Below are positions 17,725 through 27,447 of a DNA stretch of 42,315 nucleotides, piece after piece. Made by a program: the position numbers and the translations under genes. The stretch is from the NCBI GenBank assembly GCA_009827215.1, contig WUAJ01000002.1:1-42315 (forward strand). Reading direction: 5' to 3'. The notes beneath the pieces are model-generated. The model made no database searches. It was not told the origin of the DNA and saw only the letters and a program-made list of their open reading frames with translations. This DNA comes from Phycisphaeraceae bacterium (GTDB lineage Bacteria > Planctomycetota > Phycisphaerae > Phycisphaerales > UBA1924). The number at the start of each line of letters is the position of its first letter. The first letter of the stretch is position 1.

Positions 17725-20325
17725 ATGACCATTGAATCCCTCCCCATCCTGAATCTGTCGCGTTGGTGCTCATGCAGAGCGCTCAAGCGGTGTGCGATGG
17801 TGGTGATGATCGCGGGCGGCGTGCTCTCGATGACCCCCACTGTTGCGACGGCGCAGGATGCCGGGACGATCTCCGATGCGGAAGTCTACGAGAATCGACC
17901 AATCGCGGCGGTGCTCGTGCGCGGATCAATCACTGCGGAAGGTACGCGGACTCCGTTGAGTCCTGAAGCGTATCAGCAGGCGCTCAATGTGCTTGTGTCC
18001 AAATCCGGCGGGATCTTCGATGCGCAGGTTGTCCGCGATGATGTGCGTCAACTCAATCGATTGGGACTGTTCCAGCGCGTCGAGATCTATGCAGGGCTGA
18101 CTGAGAATGGGGAAGTCGAGCTCGCGTTTGATCTGCTCGAGCGGATGCAGGTGATCGATGTCCAGGTGACTGGGAACACGGAAATCAGCGACGCGGAGAT
18201 CCGCAGCGTGATCGATGTCATCCCTGGGACACCGATCGATCGATTCCAGATCGATCGATCGGCGCGTCGCGTCGAGGAGTTGTATCGCGCCAAGGGCTAC
18301 TACTTCGTTCGTGTGAATCTCGATGAGGAGGAGCTCGCGGATACCGGTTTGGTCATCTTCCGCGTGCTTGAAGGGAATCGGCTCAAGGTCACAGCGATCC
18401 GTTTCTCTGGGAATGAAGCGTTTGAGAACAAAAAGCTCCGACGCGAAGTGGACACCAAACAAGCGAACATCTTCCGGCGTGGTCAGCTCGATGACTCGGT
18501 GCTGGATGTGGATATCGCGAACTTGATCGAGTTCTATCGTGATCGTGGGTATCTGGATGTGCGAGCGGATCGTCTGATCCAGCCTGCTCCCAATGGTCGC
18601 GAAGCGATCGTGACCTACCTGATCGAAGAGGGTCCGTTGTACACGATGCGTGAGGTCCAAGTGGACATTGTGAGTCCCGACGGGGCGGATCAGGTGTTTA
18701 CGCGTGAGCAGATCGCGGGATTGATGTCGATCAAGCCGGGTGATGTGTACTCAGTGCGTGATCTCGATGAATCTTTAAAAACGATCCGCGAAGCGTACGG
18801 GCAGATGGGGTACATCGACGCGGTCGCTGAGCGTTTGGAGCGTCGCGACGAGAACGAGCCTTTGGTGGACCTCGTTGTCGCGATCTCGGAGGGGAGTCGT
18901 TCGCGTGTCGGTGAAGTGATTATCCAGGGGAATGACCTGACAAGACAAGAGGTCATCCGCCGGCAGATCGAACTCAAACCCACGCGTCCGCTGGACTCCA
19001 ATGCGATGGAGCGGAGCAAGACTCGTTTGCGTCTGCTGCGATTGTTCAATGAGCGTTCTGGCGCCAAGGTGACGCCTCAGGAATCTGGTGTGGAGTTCTT
19101 CGCGGAAGTCTGGGACGACGAGTTTGTCCCCAGAGCACGACGAGAGCAACAGCCGAGCGAGAGCGCGGACGGAATCGAGCAAGAGCAGACTGATCCGATC
19201 ACGCTGACGCTGTCGCCTCCGGATAACACAACATTTCGAGATGTGCTGATCGAGATCGAAGAAACCAATACAGGGAGTTTCGATCTTGGTGGTGCGGTGT
19301 CCTCGGACTCCGGCGTAATCGGTCGCATCGCGATCACGCAACGGAACTTTGATCTGAGCGACACTCCTGACTCGTTTGGTGAGTTCATCTCAGGAAGAGC
19401 GTTCCGTGGCGGAGGTCAAACTTTCCAGATCGAGGCGCTCCCTGGTAACGAGGTTCAAACCTATCGGATCTCGCTTTCAGAGCCGTATCTGCTTGAATCG
19501 AACTACTCAGGTTCGGTAAGCGCGTTCTTCCGGAAGCGTGACTTTGATGAGTTCGATGAAGAACGCTACGGCGGCACGCTCGGATTAGGGCGCCGATTCG
19601 GGACTCGATGGATCGGTAACCTGAACTTCCGATACAACGAGATCGAGCTGAGCGACATTGATCCGGCGCGTCCTGTTGATGTGTTCCGCGATGCGATGCC
19701 GACAACGCTCGTTGGTCTCTCGGCTTCACTCTCGCGGACCACGCTCGATTCGCGCACTCGACCCACCAAGGGTTCACGCAGTTCGATCAGTGTTGAACAG
19801 GTTGTGGGTGACTATCAGTTCACGCCGATCAACTTGAGGCACAACACCTTCATCCCGATCCGTGAGGACTATCTGGGACGATCAACGATCCTGAAACTCA
19901 GCACGCAGGTTGGGTATATACCGCAAGGCCGCGACGATACGCCGACTTATGAGCGCTACTACTCCGGCGGACAGCAGTTCCGTGGATTTGAGTTCCGTAC
20001 GATCTCACCAAAGGGCATCCGCAACGATAATGGATTGCCTTCGGACGATCCTGTTGGTGGTACCTATCAGTTCTTCTTTGGCGCTGAGATTCAGCAGCCG
20101 ATCTATGAGGACTTCTTGTCCCTTGTCGCGTTTGTTGATTCAGGTACGGTGACCTTTGATCCAGGATTCGACGATTACCGCGTTGCGGTGGGTTTCGGGT
20201 TCCGTATTTTCATGCCTGCGTTATCTCCGGCACCGCTCGCGTTTGACTTCGGTTTCCCGGTCGTGAAGGAAGACGGCGACAAAGAGCGGCTGTTTACCTT
20301 CTCGGTGGACCTGCCCTTTAACTAA
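17725..20325 (+). CDS. bamA: Outer membrane protein assembly factor BamA (POTRA + beta-barrel)
   Basis: Tandem POTRA-like repeats (VQVTGNTEISDAEIRSVI, IRFSGNEAFENKKLRREV, VIIQGNDLTRQEVIRRQI) and C-terminal barrel with TLDSRTRPTKGSRSSISVE. Start approximate. Confidence 0.93.
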   Translation: MTIESLPILNLSRWCSCRALKRCAMVVMIAGGVLSMTPTVATAQDAGTISDAEVYENRPIAAVLVRGSITAEGTRTPLSPEAYQQALNVLVSKSGGIFDAQVVRDDVRQLNRLGLFQRVEIYAGLTENGEVELAFDLLERMQVIDVQVTGNTEISDAEIRSVIDVIPGTPIDRFQIDRSARRVEELYRAKGYYFVRVNLDEEELADTGLVIFRVLEGNRLKVTAIRFSGNEAFENKKLRREVDTKQANIFRRGQLDDSVLDVDIANLIEFYRDRGYLDVRADRLIQPAPNGREAIVTYLIEEGPLYTMREVQVDIVSPDGADQVFTREQIAGLMSIKPGDVYSVRDLDESLKTIREAYGQMGYIDAVAERLERRDENEPLVDLVVAISEGSRSRVGEVIIQGNDLTRQEVIRRQIELKPTRPLDSNAMERSKTRLRLLRLFNERSGAKVTPQESGVEFFAEVWDDEFVPRARREQQPSESADGIEQEQTDPITLTLSPPDNTTFRDVLIEIEETNTGSFDLGGAVSSDSGVIGRIAITQRNFDLSDTPDSFGEFISGRAFRGGGQTFQIEALPGNEVQTYRISLSEPYLLESNYSGSVSAFFRKRDFDEFDEERYGGTLGLGRRFGTRWIGNLNFRYNEIELSDIDPARPVDVFRDAMPTTLVGLSASLSRTTLDSRTRPTKGSRSSISVEQVVGDYQFTPINLRHNTFIPIREDYLGRSTILKLSTQVGYIPQGRDDTPTYERYYSGGQQFRGFEFRTISPKGIRNDNGLPSDDPVGGTYQFFFGAEIQQPIYEDFLSLVAFVDSGTVTFDPGFDDYRVAVGFGFRIFMPALSPAPLAFDFGFPVVKEDGDKERLFTFSVDLPFN

Positions 20326-20413
20326 AATCACTGATTTTTTGTGGTCAACCTTTGTTCTGTCGCGCGGTATATGATTGCGGGACGAACTGTTTCTGATTAG
20401 GAGATTGCACCAG

Positions 20414-21028
20414 ATGCACAAGACACAGAAAGCTTTTTTCACGATCGCAGGAATCGCGATGCTGCTCAGCGCGGTGTTCGCTGTCCGCGCTGGAGCCACT
20501 GCTTCGCGTCCTCCCGCACAGCCTACAGCGATCGCGGTCGTTGACATCGTGGACATCATCGCGGGACTCAACGAACGCGAGGTGCTGGAGAATCAGCTCA
20601 ACGAGCGTATGGATGCTCGTCAGGCGCAGCTCAATGAGGTCGTTGAAGAGATCAAGGTGTTGGAAGCGGATGTCCAGATGCTGACCAAGGGGACCGACGA
20701 GCATCGCGAGAAGCTCCGTGAGTACCTCGAGAAGCAAGCGGTCGCGAAGGCGCGTCGCGAAGCGCTGTCCCAGATCGTCTCGATCGATATGGGTAATGTG
20801 ATGGCTGGTCTCTACGGCAAGGTTGAAGCCGCGATCACCAGCATTGCCGAGCGTGAGGGATACGACATTGTGCTCATGGACGATTCTGAGTTCCCGCTCC
20901 CTGAGAACGCTCCGGATCCGGATGTGTATCGCGCGATCATCACCAAGAGTGTGGTCTATCGTCACGATTCGATCGACATCACGCAGCAAGTCATCACACT
21001 GATGAACAACGAGTTCAGCGCCCCGTGA
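20414..21028 (+). CDS. skp: OmpH/Skp-family periplasmic chaperone
   Basis: Position between bamA and lpxD; signal peptide; coiled-coil LNERMDARQAQLNEVVEEIKVLEADVQML; RBS AGGAGA. Confidence 0.85.
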   Translation: MHKTQKAFFTIAGIAMLLSAVFAVRAGATASRPPAQPTAIAVVDIVDIIAGLNEREVLENQLNERMDARQAQLNEVVEEIKVLEADVQMLTKGTDEHREKLREYLEKQAVAKARREALSQIVSIDMGNVMAGLYGKVEAAITSIAEREGYDIVLMDDSEFPLPENAPDPDVYRAIITKSVVYRHDSIDITQQVITLMNNEFSAP

Positions 21029-21062
21029 GCTGTGGATCACACGGAAAGCAGAACTTTGTATA

Positions 21063-22196
21063 ATGAGCATCATGACCTCATCCGAGACTGATTCTGTGCA
21101 GCCAGCTTCTGAGCGATCGGGGGCGAGTGGTCTGGATCTGCCCATCAGCTCTGGGATGCTCGCGGGATTGCTCGATGCGAAGCTCGTCGGAAACTCGGAT
21201 GTCGCGCTCGATGATCTTGGATCAATCGAAAGCGGTGGCGCAAGCACGCTGACTTTCATCCGATCCAAAAACTACGCGAAACTGTGGGCGGATTCCAACT
21301 GCGGCTGTGCCTTAGTCAGTGAGGGAATCGAGGTCCCGGATCACGATCTTGAGAGTAGAGCGCTGATCATTGTTCCCGATGCGGACGAGGCGCTCGTTCG
21401 TATCCTTGACGCGATGAATCCGGGTCGTGAGCGCCCCAAAGCGGGTGTGCATCCGACGGCGGTGATCGATGAGTCGGCATCTATTGATCCATCCGCCGCG
21501 ATCGGGCCGTGTTGTGTGATCGGCGCTGGATCAACTGTTGGTCCCGGCACAGTGCTCATGGCAAACATCACGATCGGAGTCGATGTCCAGATCGGCAAAG
21601 ACACGATTCTTGATCCCGGTGTGGTGATCGAAGATCGTTGCGTTATTGGTGCACGATGCATCATCGGCGCCAACAGCGTGCTCGGCAGTGATGGGTTCGG
21701 ATACCTACCACCGACGAAGAATCGCAAAGCGATCAAGGTCCCTCAGATCGGGACTGTCAAGATCGGCGACGATGTCGAGCTCGGCGCATGCGTGACCATT
21801 GATCGCGCGAAGTTCGGCGCCACGACTGTTGGGGATCGCACCAAAATCGATAACCAAGTGCACATCGCGCACAACTGTGTCGTCGGATCCGATGCGCTCA
21901 TCTGCGGGCGAACAACCCTTGGTGGCTCGGCAAGCGTTGGCGAAAACGCGATGGTCGGCGGCACTGTCGTCATCAACGATCACGCACGCATCGGAAACGA
22001 CACGCGCGTCGCTGGGAGCTCGGTTGTCTTGGACGAGGTTCCCGATGGCGAGACTTATGCCGGAGTTCCCGCAATGCCGGCGCGTCAAGCGATGCAGAAC
22101 TACGGCGCCGCGCGAGAGCTCGGATCATTCGTGCGATCTGTCGAGAAGCGACTCAATAAGCTCGAAGCAGACCAATCTGATTCTTCAAGCTCCTAA
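21063..22196 (+). CDS. lpxD: UDP-3-O-acylglucosamine N-acyltransferase LpxD
   Basis: Left-handed beta-helix hexapeptide repeats; GSDGFGYLPP, IDNQVHIAHNCVVGSDALICGRTTLGGS. Confidence 0.95.
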   Translation: MSIMTSSETDSVQPASERSGASGLDLPISSGMLAGLLDAKLVGNSDVALDDLGSIESGGASTLTFIRSKNYAKLWADSNCGCALVSEGIEVPDHDLESRALIIVPDADEALVRILDAMNPGRERPKAGVHPTAVIDESASIDPSAAIGPCCVIGAGSTVGPGTVLMANITIGVDVQIGKDTILDPGVVIEDRCVIGARCIIGANSVLGSDGFGYLPPTKNRKAIKVPQIGTVKIGDDVELGACVTIDRAKFGATTVGDRTKIDNQVHIAHNCVVGSDALICGRTTLGGSASVGENAMVGGTVVINDHARIGNDTRVAGSSVVLDEVPDGETYAGVPAMPARQAMQNYGAARELGSFVRSVEKRLNKLEADQSDSSSS

Positions 22197-23041
22197 TGCT
22201 ACAACGCACACTCCAATCACAAACGATCATCGAAGGAATCGGCTTATTCAGCGGCGAGGATGCTCGTTGTGTGCTGTGTCCTGCTGAGACTCATCATGGG
22301 ATCTCGTTCGAGTTTAACGGCAAATCAGTTCCAGTCTGTGCGTCGTCGATCAATAGCGAGCCTGTGCATGCTGTGTTTGCGCAGCTACCGCCCCGATGTA
22401 GTGCTGTCGGATCCGGTGACTCAATCGTGTGGACTGTCGAGCATGTGCTCTCGGCACTGAGGGGGCTGGGTATCAACAACGCGCGGATTGAGATGAGTGC
22501 ACGCGAACTCCCGATCATGGATGGCTCGGCGCAAGCGTTTGTCGATGCAATCCACTCCGTTGGAATACAAGAGCAGGAACACCAAGTTGATCCGATCGTG
22601 ATCAAGGACACTATTCGTGTGGAGCGCGGAGATGCGTGGATCGAAGCAGCTCCATCAGACCAACTGTTGTATGAGTACACGCTCGACTACGGCGAGGATT
22701 CACCAGTTGCAGCAGCAACAGTGCAATGGGACGGCGAGCGATCAAGCTACGAGCAGCTCATCGCCCCGGCGCGGACATTCAGTCTTAAGCACGAGGCTGA
22801 CATGATGCATCAAGCGGGATTGTTCACACGATTCACTCCTAAGGAACTGCTGGTGCTCGATGCGAATGGACCGATCGATAATGCGCTTCGCCATGAGCAC
22901 GAGTGCGCGTATCACAAGCTGCTCGATCTGATTGGGGATGTAGCGCTGCTTGGAAAGCCTGCGATGGGCACGATCCGTGCGCACAAATCCGGTCATTCAC
23001 TCGCGCACGAGCTTGTCCGCGCGATCGATCAGCAGAAGTGA
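22196..23041 (+). CDS. lpxC: UDP-3-O-acyl-N-acetylglucosamine deacetylase LpxC
   Basis: IIEGIGLFSGE, VEHVLSALRGLGINNARIE, HKLLDLIGDVALLGKPAMGTIRAHKSGH; 1-nt TAATG overlap with lpxD. Confidence 0.95.
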   Translation: MLQRTLQSQTIIEGIGLFSGEDARCVLCPAETHHGISFEFNGKSVPVCASSINSEPVHAVFAQLPPRCSAVGSGDSIVWTVEHVLSALRGLGINNARIEMSARELPIMDGSAQAFVDAIHSVGIQEQEHQVDPIVIKDTIRVERGDAWIEAAPSDQLLYEYTLDYGEDSPVAAATVQWDGERSSYEQLIAPARTFSLKHEADMMHQAGLFTRFTPKELLVLDANGPIDNALRHEHECAYHKLLDLIGDVALLGKPAMGTIRAHKSGHSLAHELVRAIDQQK

Positions 23042-23198
23042 CACGATCTGTGCGCCTTTCTTGATGACGACGAATTCCTAGCACTCTAAATGTTGATCTG
23101 TGCTGATACAATTGACTCCCCCACTCTTTCTGATCCCGCAGCGCGCGAGTGCGAACGCTCCGCCTTGTGCGCGTTGAGTTGAGCGTGGGAGATGTGTG

Positions 23199-23765
23199 AT
23201 GTTCAAACGAGTGGTGTGTGTGGTTGTTGTGTGTCTGATGTGCGTGCAGATCGGCGCGTGCGCTCCAGTGGGTCAGTCCATCGATCGGCTGAGCACGATG
23301 CGCGAACAGGCGAGCGAGATTCGAGCGGATCTGCATTCGCAGATCGATGAGCTGGAGTTGATGCGCGAGTCGTTTCCGGATGGATCGGATCAGCGGATCG
23401 GGATCGAGAGTCTGATGGCGCAGGTGCACGCGAAGCTCGCGATCGTTGATGCGGCGATTGTGCACGCGGATCAGGTTATCGAGAGCGCAAGCAATCCGAG
23501 TGATCCGCTCACGATCGCAGCGGACTCGATCTCGCCGTATGTTCCGGCGCCGATACAAGCGCCGTTGGTGCTGGGAGCGGCTCTGGTCGCGACGATCATG
23601 CGATCGAGGTCGCTGAAGGTCGGGACGCAATCGATTGTTGAATCGATCGATCACGTGCTCCGCAAGGACGAGTCGTTCAAGCAAGCATTCGCGGCGAACG
23701 CGGACACGATCCGCACGATCCAGACTCCGAGTGCTCGCAAGATGGTCGAGAAGTGGAAGAAGTGA
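23199..23765 (+). CDS. Putative lipoprotein
   Basis: MFKRVVCVVVVCLMCVQIGAC lipobox; helical remainder. Confidence 0.65.
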   Translation: MFKRVVCVVVVCLMCVQIGACAPVGQSIDRLSTMREQASEIRADLHSQIDELELMRESFPDGSDQRIGIESLMAQVHAKLAIVDAAIVHADQVIESASNPSDPLTIAADSISPYVPAPIQAPLVLGAALVATIMRSRSLKVGTQSIVESIDHVLRKDESFKQAFAANADTIRTIQTPSARKMVEKWKK

Positions 23766-23768
23766 TAC

Positions 23769-24434
23769 TTACTCGCTGATCTGTGTGCTCAGCGCCAGTT
23801 CGAGTCGATGATCTCCGGTGCGGATCGCGCGGATGTTGACGACGCGTCCATCGCCGAGATCGACGCGAGCTTTGCCGAGTCGATCGCTTGTGAGGTATCT
23901 GGACGCGAGCGTTGTTGGGATGCGCGAAGTCCCGGCGAAGGCGCGTTTGGTGTTGATGGTGAATCGCCCCTGGCCATCGGTGCCCGGCTCGATGACGGCC
24001 CAGACGATCGTGGATCCTCTGTCGTGGTTGAGCTTGGTGCCGATGGTTAATCCGGATTGGTCGATGTCGATGCGGACCTCTCCGATGGAATCCGCGGCGT
24101 CGTTCTGGAAGGACTCGAGCGTTTCACGCAAGCGGTGTGCGAGCCAAGCGTTGAGGTGATCTTGATCGATCGCGGCGGTCCAGTCTTCTTCGCCGACTGG
24201 TCGCACGCGCGTCAGCGCGCTGGTGATCCGGTTCTCAAGCTCGATGCCGGATTGCTCGGTGATGTTGGGGTTGTTGTCGAGCTGCGACCACCAGTTTGGG
24301 GTGTTGTTGAGTTTGCTGAGCTGGATGAGCGTCAGCACGCAAAGCAGGACCACAGCGATCATGGCGCACACGATCGTGATCACGAATCGGTCGCGTGATC
24401 CGCTTTGGGGTCGGGATGTGCGGTGCTTGCTCAC
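23769..24434 (-). CDS. Single-TM hypothetical protein
   Basis: N-terminal TM FVITIVCAMIAVVLLCVLTLIQL; conserved-looking extracytoplasmic region. Confidence 0.65.
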   Translation of the reverse strand: MSKHRTSRPQSGSRDRFVITIVCAMIAVVLLCVLTLIQLSKLNNTPNWWSQLDNNPNITEQSGIELENRITSALTRVRPVGEEDWTAAIDQDHLNAWLAHRLRETLESFQNDAADSIGEVRIDIDQSGLTIGTKLNHDRGSTIVWAVIEPGTDGQGRFTINTKRAFAGTSRIPTTLASRYLTSDRLGKARVDLGDGRVVNIRAIRTGDHRLELALSTQISE

Positions 24435-24445
24435 AGAACCATCAT

Positions 24446-24473
24446 AGAAAAACAGCCCGTGTTTGCCGGGCTG
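24446..24473 (-). terminator. Terminator of rplM-rpsI operon
   Basis: On minus strand CAGCCCG-GCAAACA-CGGGCTG followed by TTTTTC. Confidence 0.75.
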
Positions 24474-24509
24474 CTGTTGATATTCGGATCGAATATTTGA
24501 GTTCGCGGA

Positions 24510-25040
24510 TTAACGCTTGGAGAACTGGAAGCGGCGGCGAGCACCAGGCTGGCCGTACTTCTTGCGTTCGACCTTACGAGCGTCGCGGGTGAGGTATCCA
24601 GCGTCGCGGAGAGCGGGCTCGAAGTTCGGATCGTATCCGACGAGTGCACGAGCGATTCCGAGGCGGACGGCTTGTGCTTGTCCCATGTATCCGCCGCCGT
24701 GGCAGCGGACGAAGACGTCGAGCTTGCCTTCGGTGTCGGTCAGCTTGAGCGGAGCAACGGCGTCGGCGCGATCACGCATCTCGGAGAAGTACTCGTCGAC
24801 GGTTTTGAACTTCTTGTTGTTGATCTGGATTTTGACTTCGCCCTTGCCTGCGTCTTGTGCGGGACGGAAGCGGACGCGAGCGACGGCGCGCTTGCGGCGT
24901 CCGGTTCCCCACCACCAGCCGTGCTTGTCAGCGGGCTTCGGGTCTGGGAGGACGCGTTCTTGGGTTTCGACAGGTCCGGTGTCGGCGACGGTCTCGCCGG
25001 CGAGGTCTGGGTTGGTGATGGTGGTTTCGTATCCAGCCAT
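24510..25040 (-). CDS. rpsI: 30S ribosomal protein S9 with N-terminal extension
   Basis: [14 protein letters not shown] ... [29 protein letters not shown]; start at 25040 with AAGGA RBS. Confidence 0.96.
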   Translation of the reverse strand: MAGYETTITNPDLAGETVADTGPVETQERVLPDPKPADKHGWWWGTGRRKRAVARVRFRPAQDAGKGEVKIQINNKKFKTVDEYFSEMRDRADAVAPLKLTDTEGKLDVFVRCHGGGYMGQAQAVRLGIARALVGYDPNFEPALRDAGYLTRDARKVERKKYGQPGARRRFQFSKR

Positions 25041-25121
25041 GTGTTCACTATCCTTTTCGTATCCGTCCGCATCCACGCATCTTGGTACACCCAAGACCGC
25101 TTTGGACGGTTTGGTGGTTCG

Positions 25122-25577
25122 TTAGAGCGCGATCGGATTCACGCCTGCGTGTGGGTGCTCGGCGCCGTCGTAGACCTTGAGCTTCTTGAGCATCTGGCGT
25201 CCGAGACGGTTCTTGGGGAGCATGCGGCGGACAGCTTCGGAGACGAGGATGTCCGAGCGGCGTTCGCGGAGGTTGCCGAGGGTTTCTGCTTTCTGACCGC
25301 CGGGGTATCCGGAGTAGGTCAGGCGCATGCTCTGATCGGCTTTGTTTCCTGAGAGTCCGACCTTGCCGGCATTGACGACAATGACGAAATCACCACAGTC
25401 GACATGCGGGGTGTACTCTGGACGGTGCTTGCCCATGAGGACGGTCGCGATGTCCGATGCGAGACGGCCGAGCGATTGGTCTGTTGCGTCAACGATGCGC
25501 CATTGCTTCGCGACTTCGCCGTTCTTAGCCATGTAAGTCTCGCGGCGGAGGTGGTGGCGTGTTGGTTTGCTTCCCAT
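25122..25577 (-). CDS. rplM: 50S ribosomal protein L13
   Basis: WRIVDATDQSLGRLASDIATVLMGKHRPEYTPHVDCGDFVIVVNA; RBS AGGAGAT upstream of 25577. Confidence 0.96.
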   Translation of the reverse strand: MGSKPTRHHLRRETYMAKNGEVAKQWRIVDATDQSLGRLASDIATVLMGKHRPEYTPHVDCGDFVIVVNAGKVGLSGNKADQSMRLTYSGYPGGQKAETLGNLRERRSDILVSEAVRRMLPKNRLGRQMLKKLKVYDGAEHPHAGVNPIAL

Positions 25578-25842
25578 GGGGATCTCCTAACCTTGATGAC
25601 TCGTTGGATCTGGACATGTTCAATCGAGACGATGAACGATGCAGCCCGAATCCGCTGAGGGGGGTGCTTGGTACGCTGCCTACCGGGCAGGGCGGGCGGA
25701 TCGTTTGAGCGAGCCGCAGGTTTGTGAAATATGCTCAGCGGGCAAGCCGCTGGGAACACAGAAATTAGGCGTTGAAATGGATCGGGTCAAATTCATGGCT
25801 CAAACAGAGCATGCAATGGAGCAAATTGCCCGATGAATAGGC

Positions 25843-27447
25843 ATGGATGATGCGAACCAAACGCCGCAGAGCGAAGCGATAGAACACCAATCAAAATCCG
25901 ATCATGCTCCCACGCAGGATCAGCGGATGACTGATCCCGGCACGCCGATGTCGGGGTTGATCGCGCTCGTCTTCGCGATCATCGTCGCGGCGGGAACGAT
26001 CTTCTGGCAGAACCTCCCAGAATCGACCCATTACGCAGTGATCGGTGAGGACATGCCTGAGATGGTGATCTCTGCAGAAGCCTCAGCGCCTGGACGATTC
26101 GGACAGGTCGATCTCGCGGCTCGGATGTTCATCCGAGGTCGGACAATGCTCGCGGGCAATGAAGCGAGCATCATGTCGCAGTTTGTCGCCGCGTACACGC
26201 CTGAAGATCAAGTCCGCACGATCATCATGAGTGGTGAGTTCGAGGACGCGGACGCGGCGCTGAATCGGATCGAATCCGCACGGCTGGAACTCGCGAGCAG
26301 GCTCGATGACATTGAGGGCGCCGAGAACGCGGAGATCATCGAAGGTGATGGGTTCGTGCTCGAAGAACTTGATGATGCTGGAAAGACTGAGATCTCACGC
26401 TACGGCATTGTGTTCGAGGAGCTCGACGCGCTTCAATCGATCTATACCAATGGCCCGGACTCGATTGATGATCCGATGCGTGATCAGCTCATCGCTCGTT
26501 ATGGTGTGCTCGGACAAGCGGCGCTCGCGTATGGACTCGATGACAACGATCCGATGCGCGAGCCGATTGTGAATGGATTTGTGGGGATTGCGCTGCTGTT
26601 GTTCTTTGCGATGATGGTTGTGGTGCTCGCAACGATCGCAGGGTTTGTGCTGCTGATCTTTGGGGTCGTGCAGTTCTCCGTCGGGAAGATGAAGTTCCGA
26701 TTCCAATCTCCGGCGCCTGGTGGATCGGTATTTCTCGAAACCTATGGCTTGTTCGTCGCGGGATTCGCGGTGCTCTCGATCGGTTTGTTTGTGGTCAGCA
26801 CAAAGTTCAATCCGGCGCTCGGAGCATTGGCGCTCCCGCTCCAGTGGGTGCTGCTACTGGTGCCATTATGGGCGATTGTGCGTGGGATGAAGGTGCACGA
26901 TTGGAAGGATGCGATCGGATTCCATCGCGGCGAAGGACTCTTTAAAGAAATCGGCTGCGGATTTATCGCGTACCTCGCGAGCATCCCGGTATTCTTGATC
27001 GGTATCGTGATCACGCTGTTGATTGTAATCGCGCAGGGCATGATGGCGCAAGCACAAGGACAACCTCCTGAGTTGGTTGAGAATCCTGTCTTCAAGCTGC
27101 TTAGTGACTCAAGTCCGATCGCGATTTTCTTGGTCTTTACGCTCGCGACGGTCTGGGCGCCGCTCACAGAAGAACTGATCTTCCGCGGCGCGTTACATCG
27201 TCACATGTGCGGTCGTTTGCACTGGGTGCTCGCGGCTTTCCTGACGGCGATCTTGTTCGCGTACATGCACTCGTACGGGCCGTTGATGGTTGCGCCGCTG
27301 ATCGCGCTGGGATTCATGTTCGCTATTATGCGTCAGTGGCGCGGATCACTCATCGCGCCGATCACGGCGCACTTCATCCACAACGCGAGCTTGGTCGGTT
27401 TCATGATCGTGTTTATTTCGCTCTTGAAAGATCCGATCCTCAGCTGA
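25843..27447 (+). CDS. CPBP-family intramembrane metalloprotease
   Basis: Multi-TM; C-terminal EELIFRGALHRHM ... AYMHSYGPLMVAP ... ITAHFIHNA motifs. Confidence 0.88.
   Translation: MDDANQTPQSEAIEHQSKSDHAPTQDQRMTDPGTPMSGLIALVFAIIVAAGTIFWQNLPESTHYAVIGEDMPEMVISAEASAPGRFGQVDLAARMFIRGRTMLAGNEASIMSQFVAAYTPEDQVRTIIMSGEFEDADAALNRIESARLELASRLDDIEGAENAEIIEGDGFVLEELDDAGKTEISRYGIVFEELDALQSIYTNGPDSIDDPMRDQLIARYGVLGQAALAYGLDDNDPMREPIVNGFVGIALLLFFAMMVVVLATIAGFVLLIFGVVQFSVGKMKFRFQSPAPGGSVFLETYGLFVAGFAVLSIGLFVVSTKFNPALGALALPLQWVLLLVPLWAIVRGMKVHDWKDAIGFHRGEGLFKEIGCGFIAYLASIPVFLIGIVITLLIVIAQGMMAQAQGQPPELVENPVFKLLSDSSPIAIFLVFTLATVWAPLTEELIFRGALHRHMCGRLHWVLAAFLTAILFAYMHSYGPLMVAPLIALGFMFAIMRQWRGSLIAPITAHFIHNASLVGFMIVFISLLKDPILS

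Noticed and set aside
20324-20338. Short AAAATCA-C-TGATTTT hairpin after bamA as terminator
   Set aside because: Very AU-rich 7-bp stem with a 1-nt loop; too weak to claim, and downstream skp/lpx genes are likely co-transcribed.
25639-25836. 65-aa ORF between rplM and the CPBP protease
   Set aside because: No RBS or domain; region is better explained as the divergent regulatory region (includes CAGCGG-GCAAG-CCGCTG hairpin at 25736-25752).
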